Notes: a model not told the origin generated them from the sequence alone. Counted from the first letter of the stretch, positions 14,175-22,899 are shown. The stretch: 52,527 bases of DNA from SZUA-217 sp034658975 (GCA_034658975.1 JAYEGJ010000159.1:1-52527), one strand, 5' to 3'. Translations and numbers: made by a program.

Positions 14175-14812
14175 TCGACCACTGCGTCACCATCGCCGAG
14201 CCGTCCGGCCGGCGTTGTGCCCTTGAAGGACTCTTCCAGAGCCTTTGCTTTTGTCTCCCCGACCACGAGGACAATCAGGAGCTTGGCCCTCCACAGCATG
14301 GGGAAGGTCGCTGTGATCCTCTCTTCGTCATGCTGCGGCACGTGGTTCGCCACGAACCACCTGGTCTCCTCTTCAAGGGCTGACGTGCCCGGGAATAGGG
14401 AGGCCGTATGGCCGTCATCGCCCATTCCGAGGAGGATCAGGTCCGGTCGGCGGTCCTGGTGGATCGAACGAACCGTTGCCTCATAGTGCGCAGCCGAGTC
14501 CATCGGCTCCAGAAGGTTGCCCCATCGGGGTCTGTAGAAAGCCGCGTCCACGTGGTCCATGAGAAGATCGGCCGCCATCCGTCCGTTCGACCGCTGATGA
14601 TCTTCGGGGACCCATCGCTCGTCGGAGAGAAAGGCATGCACCTTGCTCCAACCTGGGGCGCGGCCCCTCAAGACCTCATAGGTGGCCGCAGGTGTGCTTC
14701 CCCCGGCAAGTCCGAGCGTGAAACGGTCCTCGGCGCCCTCGATCAGGTCGGCTATCCGATGGGCGGCATTGGTTGCCGTTGCCTGCGGATCGGGGTGGAT
14801 GATCAATTCCAT
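14135..14812 (-). CDS. pgl: 6-phosphogluconolactonase
   Basis: A 225-residue enzyme of the oxidative pentose phosphate pathway that hydrolyses 6-phosphogluconolactone. Family marks are GLAGGSTPAATYEVL (phosphate binding), SDERWVPEDHQRSNG and LGMGDDGHTASLFPGT, in the usual order and length. The start ATG has no Shine-Dalgarno sequence, but TACCGT ends eight bases upstream, again like a leaderless promoter. No zwf or gnd gene is nearby. It overlaps the esterase gene by 40 bp and is divergent from the small hydrolase with a 38 bp gap. Confidence 0.95.
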   Translation of the reverse strand: MELIIHPDPQATATNAAHRIADLIEGAEDRFTLGLAGGSTPAATYEVLRGRAPGWSKVHAFLSDERWVPEDHQRSNGRMAADLLMDHVDAAFYRPRWGNLLEPMDSAAHYEATVRSIHQDRRPDLILLGMGDDGHTASLFPGTSALEEETRWFVANHVPQHDEERITATFPMLWRAKLLIVLVVGETKAKALEESFKGTTPAGRLGDGDAVVEWHVDEAAASLLS

Positions 14813-14837
14813 CGGCCCCGACGGTACCTGGCCCCTC

Positions 14838-14843
14838 TACATT
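14838..14843 (+). promoter_or_regulatory. -10 element of a likely leaderless promoter
   Basis: TACATT lies seven bases before the GTG start of the small hydrolase, with no Shine-Dalgarno sequence in between. Confidence 0.5.
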
Positions 14844-14850
14844 TACCCGA

Positions 14851-15504
14851 GTGCTGAATGAACTGAAGGTTTCGTGGAGCGGTGGCGAGGTGACGGCGCG
14901 CCGGGTCGGCGAGTCCGCTACCGGCGTTCTCCTTGCCCATGGGGCGGGCACCGATCAGAACCACCCGGTGATGGTTGCCCTCCGTGACGGTCTGGCGGCA
15001 GCGGGTTTGGCCGTGATGACCTTCAACTACCCGTACACCGAGAGGGGGTCGAAGAGCCCCGATCGTGCTGAACGGCTCATCGAGTGTCATCGTGCTGCGG
15101 CCGATGCGTTTGCCCCGACCGTCGAGCGCATGTTCCTGGCCGGCCGGTCCATGGGAGGCCGCATGGGCACCTACCTCGTGGCGGAGGGTTATCCGGCGGA
15201 CGGGCTGATTCTGTACGCGTATCCGTTGCATCCCGCAGGAAAGCCGGAGAAGCTGCGGGTCGACCAGTTCTCCGACATCGCCGTGCCCATGCTCTTCCTC
15301 CAGGGAACACGAGATCCATTGTCGAAAATGGACCTGTTCGAGAGGCACATTTCTTCGCTTCCCAACGCCCATGTGGAGCTGTTGGAAGGTGCTGGCCACG
15401 GTCCCCGGGGCGGCGGGTGGAACGTCGAGTCGATGACCGAGCGCTACGTATCGGCCACGATCGGCTGGATGGGCGGGATCTCATCTGGCAGAAGTAGCGG
15501 GTAG
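14851..15504 (+). CDS. alpha/beta hydrolase (KANL3/Tex30-like small hydrolase)
   Basis: A 217-residue soluble hydrolase. The nucleophile Ser lies in AGRSMGGRM, the turn LLAHGAGTDQNHPVM precedes it, the acid is probably in GTRDPLSK and the His in EGAGHGP. These fit the KANL3/Tex30-type dienelactone-hydrolase-like family in bacteria, whose substrates are unknown. GTG is used as start, with a leaderless-type -10 just before it. The next gene, rplY, has its own promoter-like CATAAT at about 15510, so the two need not be co-transcribed. Confidence 0.85.
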   Translation: MLNELKVSWSGGEVTARRVGESATGVLLAHGAGTDQNHPVMVALRDGLAAAGLAVMTFNYPYTERGSKSPDRAERLIECHRAAADAFAPTVERMFLAGRSMGGRMGTYLVAEGYPADGLILYAYPLHPAGKPEKLRVDQFSDIAVPMLFLQGTRDPLSKMDLFERHISSLPNAHVELLEGAGHGPRGGGWNVESMTERYVSATIGWMGGISSGRSSG

Positions 15505-15550
15505 ACGCCATAATTGATCCCCACCCCTCTTTTCTTCTAGGAGTCTTTCG

Positions 15551-16276
15551 ATGTCTCAAATAAGCCTGCGCGCTCGGGCCGGTAGAACGCCCGGCTCGCG
15601 TGAGTCCCGCCGCGTCCGGCGTCAGGGACTGGTTCCCGCCGTCGTGTACGGCAAGGGAACCGACCCGACCAGCCTGTCGGTCGATGCACGCGACCTTTAT
15701 ACGGTGCTTCATACCGATGCCGGTTCGAACGCCATCATCAGTCTCGAGATCGAGGACGGCGCCACGCTGACCACGATGGCGCGGGTCATCGAGCGCCACC
15801 CCTTCCGCAATGAGTACCGTCATATCGACTTTGTCACTGTCGACCTCAGCCAGAAGGTCACCGCGGAAGTGACGATCAGTTTCGAGGGCGCTCCCGTCGG
15901 TGTCCGGGAGGGTGGCGTCTTCAGCCCCCGCCGGACGTCGGTCCAGATCGAGGTGCTCCCGACAGAGATTCCGTCGGCCATCGAACTCGACGTATCCGAT
16001 GTCGAGATTGGCGGTTCGCTCCGCATCGCCGACCTTCCCGAACTCGAAGGTATCGAGTATCTCGAAGATCCCACTTCGGTTGTCATGTCGGTGACCGTGC
16101 CCATGGCCGAGGTCGAGGAAGTAGAAGCAGCGCTTACGGCCGAGGAGTTCGCAGAGCTTTCCGAAGAGGAACTCGAGGCGCTTTCCGAAGAGGAGCGTGC
16201 CAGGCTCGAGGAATTGGGTGAGGGTGAAGAGGCTGCTGAAGCCGAGGGCGACGAAGAGGCCGAAGCGAGCGAGTAG
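15551..16276 (+). CDS. rplY: 50S ribosomal protein L25 (Ctc form, long)
   Basis: A 241-residue protein. Residues 1-95 are the 5S rRNA-binding L25 domain (RESRRVRRQGLVPAVVYGKG, then RNEYRHIDFVTVD). The following TL5/CTC beta domain reaches about residue 185. The last 50 residues are very acidic (Glu-rich, SEEELEALSEEERARLEE), as in other actinobacterial members. It binds 5S rRNA in the large subunit, and the Ctc form is often stress-linked. TAGGAG lies seven to eight bases before the ATG. It is followed by pth five bases later, a widely conserved pair. Confidence 0.96.
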   Translation: MSQISLRARAGRTPGSRESRRVRRQGLVPAVVYGKGTDPTSLSVDARDLYTVLHTDAGSNAIISLEIEDGATLTTMARVIERHPFRNEYRHIDFVTVDLSQKVTAEVTISFEGAPVGVREGGVFSPRRTSVQIEVLPTEIPSAIELDVSDVEIGGSLRIADLPELEGIEYLEDPTSVVMSVTVPMAEVEEVEAALTAEEFAELSEEELEALSEEERARLEELGEGEEAAEAEGDEEAEASE

Positions 16277-16280
16277 CCCG

Positions 16281-16859
16281 GTGCACGCAGTGGTCGGCCT
16301 CCGCAATCCCGGGGCCGACTATGCAGGTACCAGGCACAACGTCGGTTTCGAGGTGGTCGAACGCTGCCTGACCCGGTCGGGCGACGAGCTAGGGCGTGCG
16401 CCAAGCCGGCTGCGCGGTCAGATGACTCAGAGGGGCACCGGCGACGAGCGGGCTCTTTTCTTCGTACCGAACACGTTCATGAACGAGTCCGGCGGGCCCG
16501 TCCGTTCCGCTCTCGACTATCACAAGGTGATGCCCGAGAATCTGCTGGTCATCCACGATGACATCGACCTCCCCTTCGGACGCCTGAGAGTCCAGGTAGC
16601 CGGGGGAAGTGGTGGTCACAACGGCATCCGGTCGCTGGAAACCGCTCTGGGGACCAAAGAGTTCTCGAGACTGAAGGTGGGTGTCGGTAGACCCCCGGGT
16701 TCGATGGATCCTGCCGACTACGTCCTCCGTCCTTTCACCAAGTCCGAACGACCCGAGGTCGATCTGATGGTCGTGGACGCAGCGGACGTTGTCGACGCAT
16801 GGCTAGTCGATGAGGAAAGGGCGCAGGAGATGGCCGCCCGCAGGGGACGCGATGAGTAG
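16281..16859 (+). CDS. pth: peptidyl-tRNA hydrolase
   Basis: A 192-residue enzyme that releases peptides from peptidyl-tRNA dropped by ribosomes. Catalytic His19 is in GTRHNVGF, the conserved Asn in PNTFMNESG, and the HDDIDLPFGRLR and GGSGGHNGIRS motifs are all present. The frame stays open upstream into rplY, but GTG 16281 directly precedes the family start (HAVVGLRNPG). No clear ribosome-binding site; translation probably continues from rplY, whose stop is four bases before. The stop overlaps the glpK start (ATGAGTAG). Confidence 0.96.
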   Translation: MHAVVGLRNPGADYAGTRHNVGFEVVERCLTRSGDELGRAPSRLRGQMTQRGTGDERALFFVPNTFMNESGGPVRSALDYHKVMPENLLVIHDDIDLPFGRLRVQVAGGSGGHNGIRSLETALGTKEFSRLKVGVGRPPGSMDPADYVLRPFTKSERPEVDLMVVDAADVVDAWLVDEERAQEMAARRGRDE

Positions 16860-18330
16860 GTACGTCGGCGCTCTCGATCAGGGGACCACTTCTACCCGAT
16901 TCATGATCTTTGATCGGACCGGGTCCGTGGTTGCCATCGATCAAAGCGAGCATCGACAGAGTTTCCCTGAGCCAGGCTGGGTCGAGCACGACCCTGTCGA
17001 GATCTGGTCGAAGACCCAAGCTGTTATCGAGGGGGCACTGACCAAGGCCGGTCTCGTCGCATCCGACCTGGCCGCTGTCGGCATCACCAACCAGCGTGAA
17101 ACGACAGTGATATGGGATAGGGCGACGGGCGAGCCGGTGGCCGACGCGATTGTGTGGCAGGACACCCGAACCGCAGATTTGTGCGTCGACCTCGCCGGCG
17201 ATGAGGGCCCCGATCGCTTCCGGTCGCGAACCGGGCTGCCCCTTGCCACGTACTTCGCCGGCCCAAAGGCGAGATGGCTGCTCGACGAACACGATCTACA
17301 CGAACGCGCCGCGCGAGGTGAGTTGGCCTTCGGCACCATCGACACCTGGATTGCATGGAACCTGACGGGTGGGGTCCACGTCACCGATGTCACCAACGCA
17401 TCTCGGACCATGCTGATGGATCTGGTGACCCTGGCCTGGGATTCGGATCTCACGATGGAACTCGGCATTCCCGGGCACATGCTCCCCCAGATCGTGCCGT
17501 CGTCGGGTCATATCGCCACGTGCACCGGCGTTCTCCAAGGGGTCCCGCTGACTGCGATTCTCGGTGACCAGCATGCCGCGCTCTTCGGCCAAGCCTGCTT
17601 TGCCCCCGGTGAGGCGAAGAACACCTACGGCACCGGCAACTTCATGCTGATGAACACCGGGTCGAGTCCCCTGGTCTCCGAGTCCGGGCTTCTCAGCACG
17701 GTTGGCTACCAGATCGAGGGTGGCGAGACCGCCTATGCGCTCGAGGGCTCCATCGCCGTGACCGGGTCGCTCGTGCAGTGGCTGAGAGACAATCTCGGCC
17801 TGATCTCCGACGCTTCGGAGGTCGAGGAGCTTGCGGCATCGGTGGCGGACAACGGGGATGTCTATTTCGTCCCCGCGTTTTCCGGCCTGTTTGCTCCCCA
17901 TTGGAGGCCCGACGCTAGGGGAGTTGTGACCGGGCTCACACGGTTCGCCAACAAGGGCCATCTTGCCCGGGCGGCCCTCGAGTCGACAGCGTTCCAGACC
18001 AAAGACGTCCTCAATGCCATGACCGAGGATTCGGGGGTCGAGCTCTCCGAGCTGAGAGTCGACGGCGGTATGACCAACAACGCACTCCTCATGCAGTTCC
18101 AGGCAGACATCCTCGGCGTGGATGTTGTGCTTCCGAGGGTTGCGGAGACGACAGCTCTCGGAGCCGCCTACGCAGCTGGTCTCGCCGTCGGCTACTGGTC
18201 CGATCTCAACCAGATCCGGGATCTCTGGGAAGAGGAGCACCGCTGGAGCCCGTCCATGGACGTCGCCGACGCCGAGCGTCTCCATGCCCGGTGGCTACAA
18301 GCGGTCGAGAGGTCCTTCGACTGGGTGTGA
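16852..18330 (+). CDS. glpK: glycerol kinase
   Basis: A 492-residue FGGY kinase that phosphorylates glycerol to sn-glycerol-3-phosphate. Marks of glycerol kinase are GALDQGTTSTRF at the N-terminus, TNQRETTVIWD, VWQDTRTA, GDQHAALFGQACF and KNTYGTGNFML, with the family length. AGGGGA precedes the ATG at 16852, which overlaps the pth stop. Being next to pgsA, which uses glycerol-3-phosphate for phosphatidylglycerol synthesis, it may feed lipid synthesis as well as glycerol use. No glycerol facilitator or GlpD lies in the window. Confidence 0.97.
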   Translation: MSRYVGALDQGTTSTRFMIFDRTGSVVAIDQSEHRQSFPEPGWVEHDPVEIWSKTQAVIEGALTKAGLVASDLAAVGITNQRETTVIWDRATGEPVADAIVWQDTRTADLCVDLAGDEGPDRFRSRTGLPLATYFAGPKARWLLDEHDLHERAARGELAFGTIDTWIAWNLTGGVHVTDVTNASRTMLMDLVTLAWDSDLTMELGIPGHMLPQIVPSSGHIATCTGVLQGVPLTAILGDQHAALFGQACFAPGEAKNTYGTGNFMLMNTGSSPLVSESGLLSTVGYQIEGGETAYALEGSIAVTGSLVQWLRDNLGLISDASEVEELAASVADNGDVYFVPAFSGLFAPHWRPDARGVVTGLTRFANKGHLARAALESTAFQTKDVLNAMTEDSGVELSELRVDGGMTNNALLMQFQADILGVDVVLPRVAETTALGAAYAAGLAVGYWSDLNQIRDLWEEEHRWSPSMDVADAERLHARWLQAVERSFDWV

Positions 18331-18352
18331 CCCCTGGTTGCCCGGCCCGGTT

Positions 18353-18358
18353 TATGAT
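18353..18358 (+). promoter_or_regulatory. -10 element upstream of pgsA
   Basis: TATGAT lies just after glpK; a start point about seven bases downstream would give a short leader that includes the GAGGAG ribosome-binding site at 18374-18379. Confidence 0.45.
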
Positions 18359-18384
18359 CGGCTGGCCTTAGTCGAGGAGTCGGT

Positions 18385-18942
18385 ATCAGCGCACCAGACG
18401 CGCTCGCGTTGTTTCGCATCGCCATGGTTCTTCCCATCATGGCCTTGACGCGTGCGGAGCAGCTCGACAATCACCTGGCGTGGGCCGCCGCGCTGTTCGC
18501 TCTTGCCGCATTCACCGACTTCCTTGACGGGTTCATCGCCCGCCGGACCCACGGGGGAACTGTTCTCGGCGCCTTCCTCGATACCACCGCGGACAAGATC
18601 CTCGTGACCGGGACCCTGCTGGCCCTCGTTTCGGTTGACCTCGTATCGATCTGGCCGGCGGCGATCATCATCTTCCGGGAATTCGCCGTGATGGCGCTTC
18701 GCGGCGTTGTCGCTATTCGGGGAGGCCTCGTCAAGCCGTCTACCTGGGGAAAGATCAAGGCCGTGGCGCAATTCGGTGCACTCTTCCTCGCCTTCGTTCG
18801 TTTATCCGAGCCGTGGGGTCCCTGGTACCTGGATCAGTGGGCGATGCTGGTGGCCGTCGTCGCAACCGTGGGTTCTGCGTGGGGCTACCTGGCCGCCTTC
18901 TGGCAAACCGTTAGAGAAGAGCCCGCAGAAGCCAAGACGTGA
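18385..18942 (+). CDS. pgsA: CDP-diacylglycerol-glycerol-3-phosphate 3-phosphatidyltransferase
   Basis: A membrane enzyme that makes phosphatidylglycerol phosphate. The CDP-alcohol phosphotransferase signature is complete: DFLDGFIAR, then eight residues, G, three, D, three, D (FLDTTADK). Several membrane helices follow. The start is odd: the conserved N-terminus (SAPDALALFRI) precedes TTG 18409, the first usual start codon in frame, which has no ribosome-binding site. GAGGAG at 18374-18379 is five bases before ATC 18385, so I tentatively start there (185 residues). If TTG 18409 is used instead, the first eight residues are lost. The 3' end overlaps the SDR gene by GTGA. Confidence 0.88.
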   Translation: MSAPDALALFRIAMVLPIMALTRAEQLDNHLAWAAALFALAAFTDFLDGFIARRTHGGTVLGAFLDTTADKILVTGTLLALVSVDLVSIWPAAIIIFREFAVMALRGVVAIRGGLVKPSTWGKIKAVAQFGALFLAFVRLSEPWGPWYLDQWAMLVAVVATVGSAWGYLAAFWQTVREEPAEAKT

Positions 18943-19907
18943 GAGTCGCCCTGACCGGAGGGTCGGGCGTGGTGGGCGGCGCCGTCCTGCGTCATCTCGT
19001 CGAGGCCGGCCACGAAGTGAAGGCCCTGGCGCGGTTGCCGAGATCCGGAGCCGCGGTCACATCCCTCGGCGCAACCCCGGTTCCCGGAGATGTCCTGTCG
19101 CCGCGAGCGGTGCGGGAGCTCGTCGACGGCTGTGAGGTTGTGTTCCATGTCGCCGGGGTAAACGAGATGTGCAGCGCGGACCCCAACCAGATGTGGCGGG
19201 TGAATGTCGAGGGCACTCGGGTAGTCATGGACTCATGCCGCGACGCCGGTGTGGCCCGCCTCGTCCACACCTCCTCGGCCGTGACCATTGGCGAGGGCCA
19301 TGGGGAGGTCGGTCGGGAGAGCAGTGCTCATCGCGGCTTCTTCCTCTCCAAGTACGAGGAGACAAAGACCGAAGCCGAGCTGCTCATCTCCGAGGCCCGT
19401 GGTCTCGATGTTGTGGCAGTCAACCCGTCTTCGGTTCAGGGGCCGGGGCGTGCCACCGGAACCGGCAAGCTGTTTCTGGCTGCCGCCCGGGGAGCGCTTC
19501 CGTTTGCCATCGACGCGACGATCTCGATGGTTGACATTGATGACTGCGCTCGCGGTCATCTACTCGCGGCCACCGAGGGTCAAACCGGGGAGCGCTACCT
19601 GCTTTCAGGTGTGGCCCTGACGATTCGAGAAGCGGTTCGCCTGCTCGGCGAGGCCGTGGGCAGCGAGATCAAGGTCCGCTATCTCAATCCCAAGCTGCTG
19701 GCAGGAGTGTCCTGGTTCCCGGAGATTCTGTACAAGGCGCTCGGGAGGCAAGCCCCCATATGCAGGGAGGCGGTACGGGTCATGACCCATGACCACAACT
19801 ACGACGGAAGCCGCGCAGTCAACGAGTTGGGCCTCGAGTACACGCCGGTCACCGAGACGATCGCACGGACGGTCGCTTGGTTCAGGGATGAGGGCCTCCT
19901 CGACTGA
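18939..19907 (+). CDS. NAD-dependent epimerase/dehydratase (extended SDR)
   Basis: A 322-residue extended short-chain dehydrogenase. The NAD-binding turn is TGGSGVVGGAV, then HVAGVNEM, the catalytic Ser in HTSSAV and the YxxxK motif as KYEETKTEAE, followed by NPSSVQGPG. It resembles dihydroflavonol-4-reductase-like epimerases acting on sugars or hydrophobic alcohols; the substrate is unknown. GTG start overlapping the pgsA stop. The second SDR of the window (50412) has the same layout. Confidence 0.92.
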   Translation: MRVALTGGSGVVGGAVLRHLVEAGHEVKALARLPRSGAAVTSLGATPVPGDVLSPRAVRELVDGCEVVFHVAGVNEMCSADPNQMWRVNVEGTRVVMDSCRDAGVARLVHTSSAVTIGEGHGEVGRESSAHRGFFLSKYEETKTEAELLISEARGLDVVAVNPSSVQGPGRATGTGKLFLAAARGALPFAIDATISMVDIDDCARGHLLAATEGQTGERYLLSGVALTIREAVRLLGEAVGSEIKVRYLNPKLLAGVSWFPEILYKALGRQAPICREAVRVMTHDHNYDGSRAVNELGLEYTPVTETIARTVAWFRDEGLLD

Positions 19908-19981
19908 GGCTGGTCTGAGATTTCTCAGGTTTTCTTTGGGATTTCGCTTCAACTCTCTTGTTTCTGTCGGTGGGGGAACGT

Positions 19982-21127
19982 ATGTTCGATGTTATGGATT
20001 GGTCTCATGCAAATGCGGATGAGATCGACCGGGGTTTCGATCATTTCGGCGGTCTTCATGCTGCGTCGGCTGCTGAGATCTGTGACCTGATTCGGGCTGC
20101 TGATGTTTCTCAGGTGTGGATGCGTGACGGTGCGAGAACTCTGGTGGAGTGGGTGTCGGTTCGGCTCAGGGTCCGTGCCGAGTCTGCTGGTCTGTTGGTT
20201 CGGGTGGCGAAGCGTCTGGCGGATCTTCCTGTTCTCTGTGAACGGTTCTCGGCTGGTGATTTGAGTCTTGATCAGGTTGATGCGCTTTCTCGTATTGCCA
20301 CTCCGGACACTGAGGAGGAGTTGATTGGCGAGGCGTTGGGTTTGAACAACGCCCAGTTGGATCGTTTGGCCCGAAGGTCGAATCCGCCTTCTCGGGATGA
20401 TGAAGCCGAGGCTTACCGGTTGCGGGCATTGTGGATTCAACGGCAGTTGGATGATGCTGGGGGTCGGTTGACTGCTCATCTGCCCAACGCTGAACTCGAG
20501 ATTGTGGAAACGGCGATCCGGGGGAGAGCCGACCGGTACGGTCCCAATCCTGAAACTGGCATGTTCGACCCTTATACGCAACGGTTGGCTGATGGACTGG
20601 TCGAAGTTTGTGCCACCACCGGTGACGAGTCGGCTCCTCCTCAGGTGACCATGTTCACCGAACTTGATGCGTTGACCACTGAAACTGAAGGGGTCAGTGG
20701 ATTTTCCAGTGGCAATCTGGTTCCCAACGACACCGCCAGGCGGCTCTCTTGTGACTGTGTCTTAGAAACCGTGATCACCGACGGCAGTGTTGTCATCGGT
20801 GTCGGACGTAACTCGAGGACGGTTCAGGGCTGGCTACGGCGACTGGTCTATCACCGTGATGGCCATCAGTGTCGATTCGCCGGGTGTGGCAACACCAACT
20901 GGCTCCATGTCCACCACATCATCCACTGGAGCATGGGTGGGACCACCGACCTGGACAATCTGATCCTTCTCTGCGGGTTTCACCACCGGTTTGTTCACGA
21001 AAACGGCTGGCACATCACCACAGACGCCGAAGGTGGTTTCCAGTTCCGCAAACCCGACTGGACGCCTTATCCAGAGTCCAAGCCACCACTCGACCCTCAC
21101 CTCCGCAACCTGTTCCGACCTACCTAG
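19982..21127 (+). CDS. DUF222/13E12-type protein with C-terminal HNH nuclease domain
   Basis: A 381-residue protein with the DUF222 (13E12 repeat) domain in residues 1 to about 270 and an HNH motif at the end: two Cys (CRFAGC), HVHHIIHWSMGGTTDLDNL, then LLCGFHHRFVHE. This architecture is highly multiplied in actinobacterial genomes, often near mobile DNA; its function is not settled. ATG 19982 is preceded by GGGGGAAC. Codon use is visibly different from the neighbours, with more T-ending codons (GTT, TCT, GAT), consistent with acquisition from elsewhere. Confidence 0.93.
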   Translation: MFDVMDWSHANADEIDRGFDHFGGLHAASAAEICDLIRAADVSQVWMRDGARTLVEWVSVRLRVRAESAGLLVRVAKRLADLPVLCERFSAGDLSLDQVDALSRIATPDTEEELIGEALGLNNAQLDRLARRSNPPSRDDEAEAYRLRALWIQRQLDDAGGRLTAHLPNAELEIVETAIRGRADRYGPNPETGMFDPYTQRLADGLVEVCATTGDESAPPQVTMFTELDALTTETEGVSGFSSGNLVPNDTARRLSCDCVLETVITDGSVVIGVGRNSRTVQGWLRRLVYHRDGHQCRFAGCGNTNWLHVHHIIHWSMGGTTDLDNLILLCGFHHRFVHENGWHITTDAEGGFQFRKPDWTPYPESKPPLDPHLRNLFRPT

Positions 21128-21627
21128 CGGCAGCCGCCGCCGCCCCGCTTTCCCGAAATCATCCTTCTCTCCACTGACAGTTGCAGTGTCCCGCAAGCGG
21201 GAGGAACGGCTGATGCGAAAAGTCGGAATCGAAGGGGTATAGGGGCGTCGTCGCCGCCGCCCAGGCACTACACGCTAAGACCCCCAAGAAGGGGCAAAGG
21301 TCATTGATCAGGACAGATATAAGTGCCTGAGCGGCGCTCCAGCGCTACTCGAAAAATCAGTGAGATTTTCGGGTCGCAGAAACGATGAGAAGCAGAATCG
21401 CCGCAGCGCAAACCACCAAGCCAGCAGTAACCAGATCCACAACGGACTTCTCCTCTTGCCGAGGGTCGTTCAATTCGATCGAACCGGATCATGAGGGATA
21501 CGACAAGAGGCAAAGGGCCTTTATGGAACGTCTCCCGCAATGCATGAGATTCGGGTACGGCGAATCCGAAATCGCCAGATCAGGCACGCACAAGTCCTGA
21601 TTCGTTATGTACGGCCCGGAAGCTCAA
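21128..21627. other. 500 bp without a convincing gene
   Basis: The stretch after the HNH gene has lower GC and only short frames on both strands (for example 71 codons at 21385-21600) without ribosome-binding sites or recognisable proteins. I see no tRNA, insertion-sequence ends or repeat array. Together with the HNH gene and the small lipoprotein it looks like an accessory patch. Confidence 0.5.
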
Positions 21628-21984
21628 TCAGTCTTCGGGAATGTCTTCTGGAGTCCACGTAGGGAAGAGGATGGGATGCCCGTCGTGAGCGTCAATCAAC
21701 TCTCTGTCGCCGAGAGGGTCTTCAAGGATGATCTCCGCTGTCGATCCGCAGTCACCGGCCTTTGCCCGATGCCGAACGGTCACCACAACTCGGGCCGGCG
21801 TCTCCTCAACGGAAGCCACAACTTCCCGCGAACACTCGTTGAGGATCAATAAGAAATGGTGCTCTTCTCGCTCGCCGAACTCGACAGCGATGACATTCGC
21901 CGACGTGAAGAAAGGGCTTACCGAACAAGCGGATACGACCAGCGCCATCGCCATCGCGATGAACGGTGTGGAGACCCGGCGTAT
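21628..21984 (-). CDS. small lipoprotein
   Basis: A protein of about 108-118 residues with a lipoprotein signal ending in LVVSAC, so it is probably exported and lipid-anchored. The mature part is acidic with two Cys residues (NECSREVV and AGDCGSTA), perhaps a disulfide. No family recognised. From ATG 21954 the signal peptide has no basic residues. Extending the frame ten codons adds IRRVSTPFIA and makes a textbook signal, but the codon there is ATA (21984). It lies six bases after a TACAAT -10 box, so a leaderless start with a non-canonical codon is possible. Start uncertain. Confidence 0.6.
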   Translation of the reverse strand: MRRVSTPFIAMAMALVVSACSVSPFFTSANVIAVEFGEREEHHFLLILNECSREVVASVEETPARVVVTVRHRAKAGDCGSTAEIILEDPLGDRELIDAHDGHPILFPTWTPEDIPED

Positions 21985-21990
21985 ACCTGA

Positions 21991-21996
21991 ATTGTA
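21991..21996 (-). promoter_or_regulatory. -10 element of the small lipoprotein gene
   Basis: TACAAT on the minus strand, six bases before the first codon of a complete signal peptide (ATA 21984). Confidence 0.45.
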
Positions 21997-22127
21997 CGGG
22001 TAGACCCTCTCAGCGAAAGACCCCTAACACGCAGAAGTCGAACGCCCATAACAACCGGCAATATGCGTGATTGGCAGTACCTGTGCGGGGACCAGCGCGG
22101 CACGTCATTTTGCGCGAGAGTTGGGGT

Positions 22128-22817
22128 GTGGAAGAGACCGATCTAACCAAACTGCAGTTCGACGTGTACATGACGCGGAAGGGTCCGTGGAACCCCGATC
22201 ATGGCGAGATCGAGATCCCCGACGATTGGGAGTTCTTGCCGTCGGGTGATGCGTTCGTAACGCGACGGGTGAAGGCGGCGGGGAGGTTTTGGGTGGCGTG
22301 GCGTCCCCGTGGCCGCAATCGGCCGCATCGTCGCCGGCTCGGGTTGTGGGCACCGAAAGAGACGATCGAGGCTGCCGAGGCCGAGGCGGCCGCCACCGAG
22401 GAGCAGCGCTCGAAACACAGGGAACACAGCGCCCGGAGTCGAGCGAAACAAGAGGCCGCATACCGGGACGAGCTAGAAGAAGCTATCCGCCGCTTCCTGG
22501 CGTTTGCTCCGGAACACGTCGACCTGGCAGATGAGATTGCCGGGGAGGCAGCGACCCGGGCTGCGGAGGTTGGAAGTGGACGGGTTGGACGCACCCGGAC
22601 GCTTTCTCTGCAGGAACGCGCGTCGCTGGCGGCGCGGGCAGTGATCCGGCACCGGCACACGAGCTACGAGGACGACCTCTTCGACGCGTCGATGGATGAC
22701 CCATGGGATGAAGGGTTCTGGTACCGGGAGATCAAAGCGGAGGCACAACGGGCCGTGGATGACTTCCTCAATCGACACCGGGAGGCACCGGATGTGAACC
22801 AGCCAGGCCAGCCCTGA
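22128..22817 (+). CDS. DUF2293-domain protein
   Basis: About 229 residues. The N-terminal half has the pattern PDDWEFLPSGDAFVTRRVKAAGRFWVAW known from DUF2293 proteins, followed by a helical Glu/Ala/Arg-rich section (around 80-140) and a second region with IRRFLAFAP and RAVIRHRHTSYED. Function unknown. The frame is open from TTG 22071, but GTG 22128 has GAGAG upstream and fits the family start better. It precedes mfd by 82 bp on the same strand. Confidence 0.75.
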   Translation: MEETDLTKLQFDVYMTRKGPWNPDHGEIEIPDDWEFLPSGDAFVTRRVKAAGRFWVAWRPRGRNRPHRRRLGLWAPKETIEAAEAEAAATEEQRSKHREHSARSRAKQEAAYRDELEEAIRRFLAFAPEHVDLADEIAGEAATRAAEVGSGRVGRTRTLSLQERASLAARAVIRHRHTSYEDDLFDASMDDPWDEGFWYREIKAEAQRAVDDFLNRHREAPDVNQPGQP

Positions 22818-22899
22818 GCGGAACGCGTCTGGCGTCGGAAGGCGCTGATTCCGCACGCAGATCTCAGCCACGTAGCCCCCGGTACCATCGCCGGTCCGC

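Noticed and set aside
13936..14226. Plus-strand frame with long Val/Gly runs and a possible repeat protein.
   Set aside because: It is the complement of the Thr-rich spacer of the esterase lipoprotein.
15077..16306. A 409-codon antisense frame opposite the hydrolase and rplY.
   Set aside because: No recognisable domain, crosses two real genes and their intergenic region.
21385..21600. 71-codon plus-strand frame in the gene-poor stretch.
   Set aside because: No ribosome-binding site or recognisable domain; composition looks random.
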